Source: Acetobacter okinawensis (GTDB lineage Bacteria; Pseudomonadota; Alphaproteobacteria; Acetobacterales; Acetobacteraceae). From it: 64,000 nucleotides of DNA. Each line of letters starts with the position of its first letter. The first letter of the stretch is position 1. The notes under the pieces are model-generated. The model was not told where the DNA came from, made no database searches, and saw only the letters and a program-made list of their open reading frames with translations. The stretch covers positions 1-64,000 of the forward strand of contig NZ_JOPJ01000010.1 in the NCBI RefSeq assembly GCF_002153655.1. The letters are read 5' to 3'. The position numbers were made by a program, and so were the translations under genes. Of the stretch, positions 63,260 to 64,000 are shown one piece after another.

Positions 63260-64000
63260 GTAGTGGCTCTGTTGTTATTGTGGGCCTTGGGCCGGGTAAC
63301 CCCCAGCAGTTGACCCCACAGGCGCAGGAGGCACTGGCCCGTGCGACCGATCTTGTCGGGTATGCGCCATATGTCAGGCGGGTGGAGGCAGGCCCGGAAG
63401 TGGTGCGCCACATATCGGATAACCGGGAGGAAATAGCGCGCGCACGCCATGCGCTGGAACTGGCCCTGAACGGGCGGCATGTTGCTGTGGTTTCGGGCGG
63501 GGATGCCGGGGTGTTTGGCATGGCGAGCGCTGTGTTCGAGGCAGTAGAGAACGGCCCGCAGATATGGCGAACGCTGGATATTCAGGTTATTCCCGGCGTC
63601 AGCGCAGTGCTCGCAGCATCCGCGCGGCTTGGTGCGCCGCTCGGGGGTGATTTTTGTGTGATCTCCCTGTCCGATAACCTCAAACCCTGGCCGGTTGTGC
63701 TGGAGCGTTTGCGGCTGGCGGCACAGGCGGGTTTTGTAATCGCCTTATACAACCCGCGCTCGCATGCGCGGCCATGGCAGCTAGGAGCTGCCTTTGAGCA
63801 TTTACGCCAGACCATGCGCGGGGACGAGCCTGTAGCCTTTGCCCGTGCCATAGGCCGGCCGGATGAGGCTGTCCGGCTCTCCACCATAGCGCAGGCCAAT
63901 GCTGAGTGGGCGGACATGAGCACGCTTGTGCTGATTGGTTGCCCAGCAACCCGCGTGCTCACCCGCCCCACAGGCGAAGAGCCGTGGCTTTACACCGCAC
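63256..64000 (+). CDS. cobJ: Precorrin-3B C17-methyltransferase CobJ (cut by window end)
   Basis: 248 codons visible without a stop. N-terminal VVIVGLGPGNPQQLTPQAQE, then VGYAPYVRRV and HVAVVSGGDAGVFGMASAV, and IPGVSAVLAASARLGAPLGG. The tail ALYNPRSHARPWQLGAAFEH completes nearly all of the usual CobJ domain of about 250 residues. It performs the methylation and ring contraction after CobG. ATG 63256 overlaps the cobI stop. The end lies beyond the window, so further cob genes may follow. Confidence 0.9.
   Translation, partial: MSSGSVVIVGLGPGNPQQLTPQAQEALARATDLVGYAPYVRRVEAGPEVVRHISDNREEIARARHALELALNGRHVAVVSGGDAGVFGMASAVFEAVENGPQIWRTLDIQVIPGVSAVLAASARLGAPLGGDFCVISLSDNLKPWPVVLERLRLAAQAGFVIALYNPRSHARPWQLGAAFEHLRQTMRGDEPVAFARAIGRPDEAVRLSTIAQANAEWADMSTLVLIGCPATRVLTRPTGEEPWLYTA

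Overview
The window looks like a chromosomal segment of an acetic acid bacterium (Acetobacteraceae, probably Acetobacter or a close relative). The evidence is the moderately high GC of most of the window, an AarC-type succinyl-CoA:acetate CoA-transferase, a complete alphaproteobacterial PhyR/NepR/EcfG general stress response locus, glycerol catabolism genes, the oxygen-dependent (CobG) cobalamin pathway, and remnants of an IS5-family element of the IS1031/IS12528 kind. I ran no database search; all family names rest on motif and sequence recognition.

Region 1-6.6 kb is a visibly AT-richer block. It starts with the tail of an IS5-type element and continues with a MetR-type regulator, a Fur-boxed TonB-dependent siderophore receptor and a decayed IS5-type element in the opposite orientation. 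It ends with a two-gene operon coding for a core (folate-independent) methionine synthase of the MesD type and its obligatory partner MesX (DUF1852). The methyl donor of MesD/MesX is, to my knowledge, still unknown, so this is the most interesting system in the window. Region 6.6-14.9 kb holds argP/argO (basic amino acid export), a Gdx-type SMR exporter, a GlxA-type regulator next to a CoA-transferase, a MocR regulator divergent from an EamA transporter with a near-perfect 24-bp palindrome between them, and a DapA-family lyase.

Region 14.9-28.7 kb carries a secreted DPP7-type S46 peptidase, a DUF1826 gene behind a Zur-like box, a LysR regulator convergent with an arginase-fold enzyme that has Cys in place of a metal-ligand His, an AraC regulator plus a second siderophore receptor, a PhoN-like acid phosphatase, a YbeM-like amidase, an MFS transporter, a PAS-GGDEF diguanylate cyclase and a YceI protein. 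Region 28.9-34.8 kb is a peptide/nickel-type ABC transporter (two permeases, two ATPases, no binding protein) followed by an ABC-F (Uup-like) protein.

Region 34.9-39.0 kb is the general stress response: phyR divergent from two ECF sigma genes, nepR and a HisKA_2 sensor kinase. Region 39.1-45.0 kb holds cydDC, a small OmpA-like lipoprotein and recQ. Region 44.9-49.8 kb is glpR-glpD-glpF-glpK, closed by a strong terminator. Region 49.8-58.9 kb holds a PCu(A)C-like exported protein, nrdR-nusB-thiL, a GNAT-like acyltransferase divergent from an SDR oxidoreductase, a GT4 glycosyltransferase, a succinate-semialdehyde dehydrogenase and an AraC regulator. Region 58.9-64.0 kb is cysG divergent from the tightly overlapping cobG-cobH-cobI-cobJ operon: CysG makes precorrin-2, the substrate of CobI, and the operon runs off the right edge of the window.
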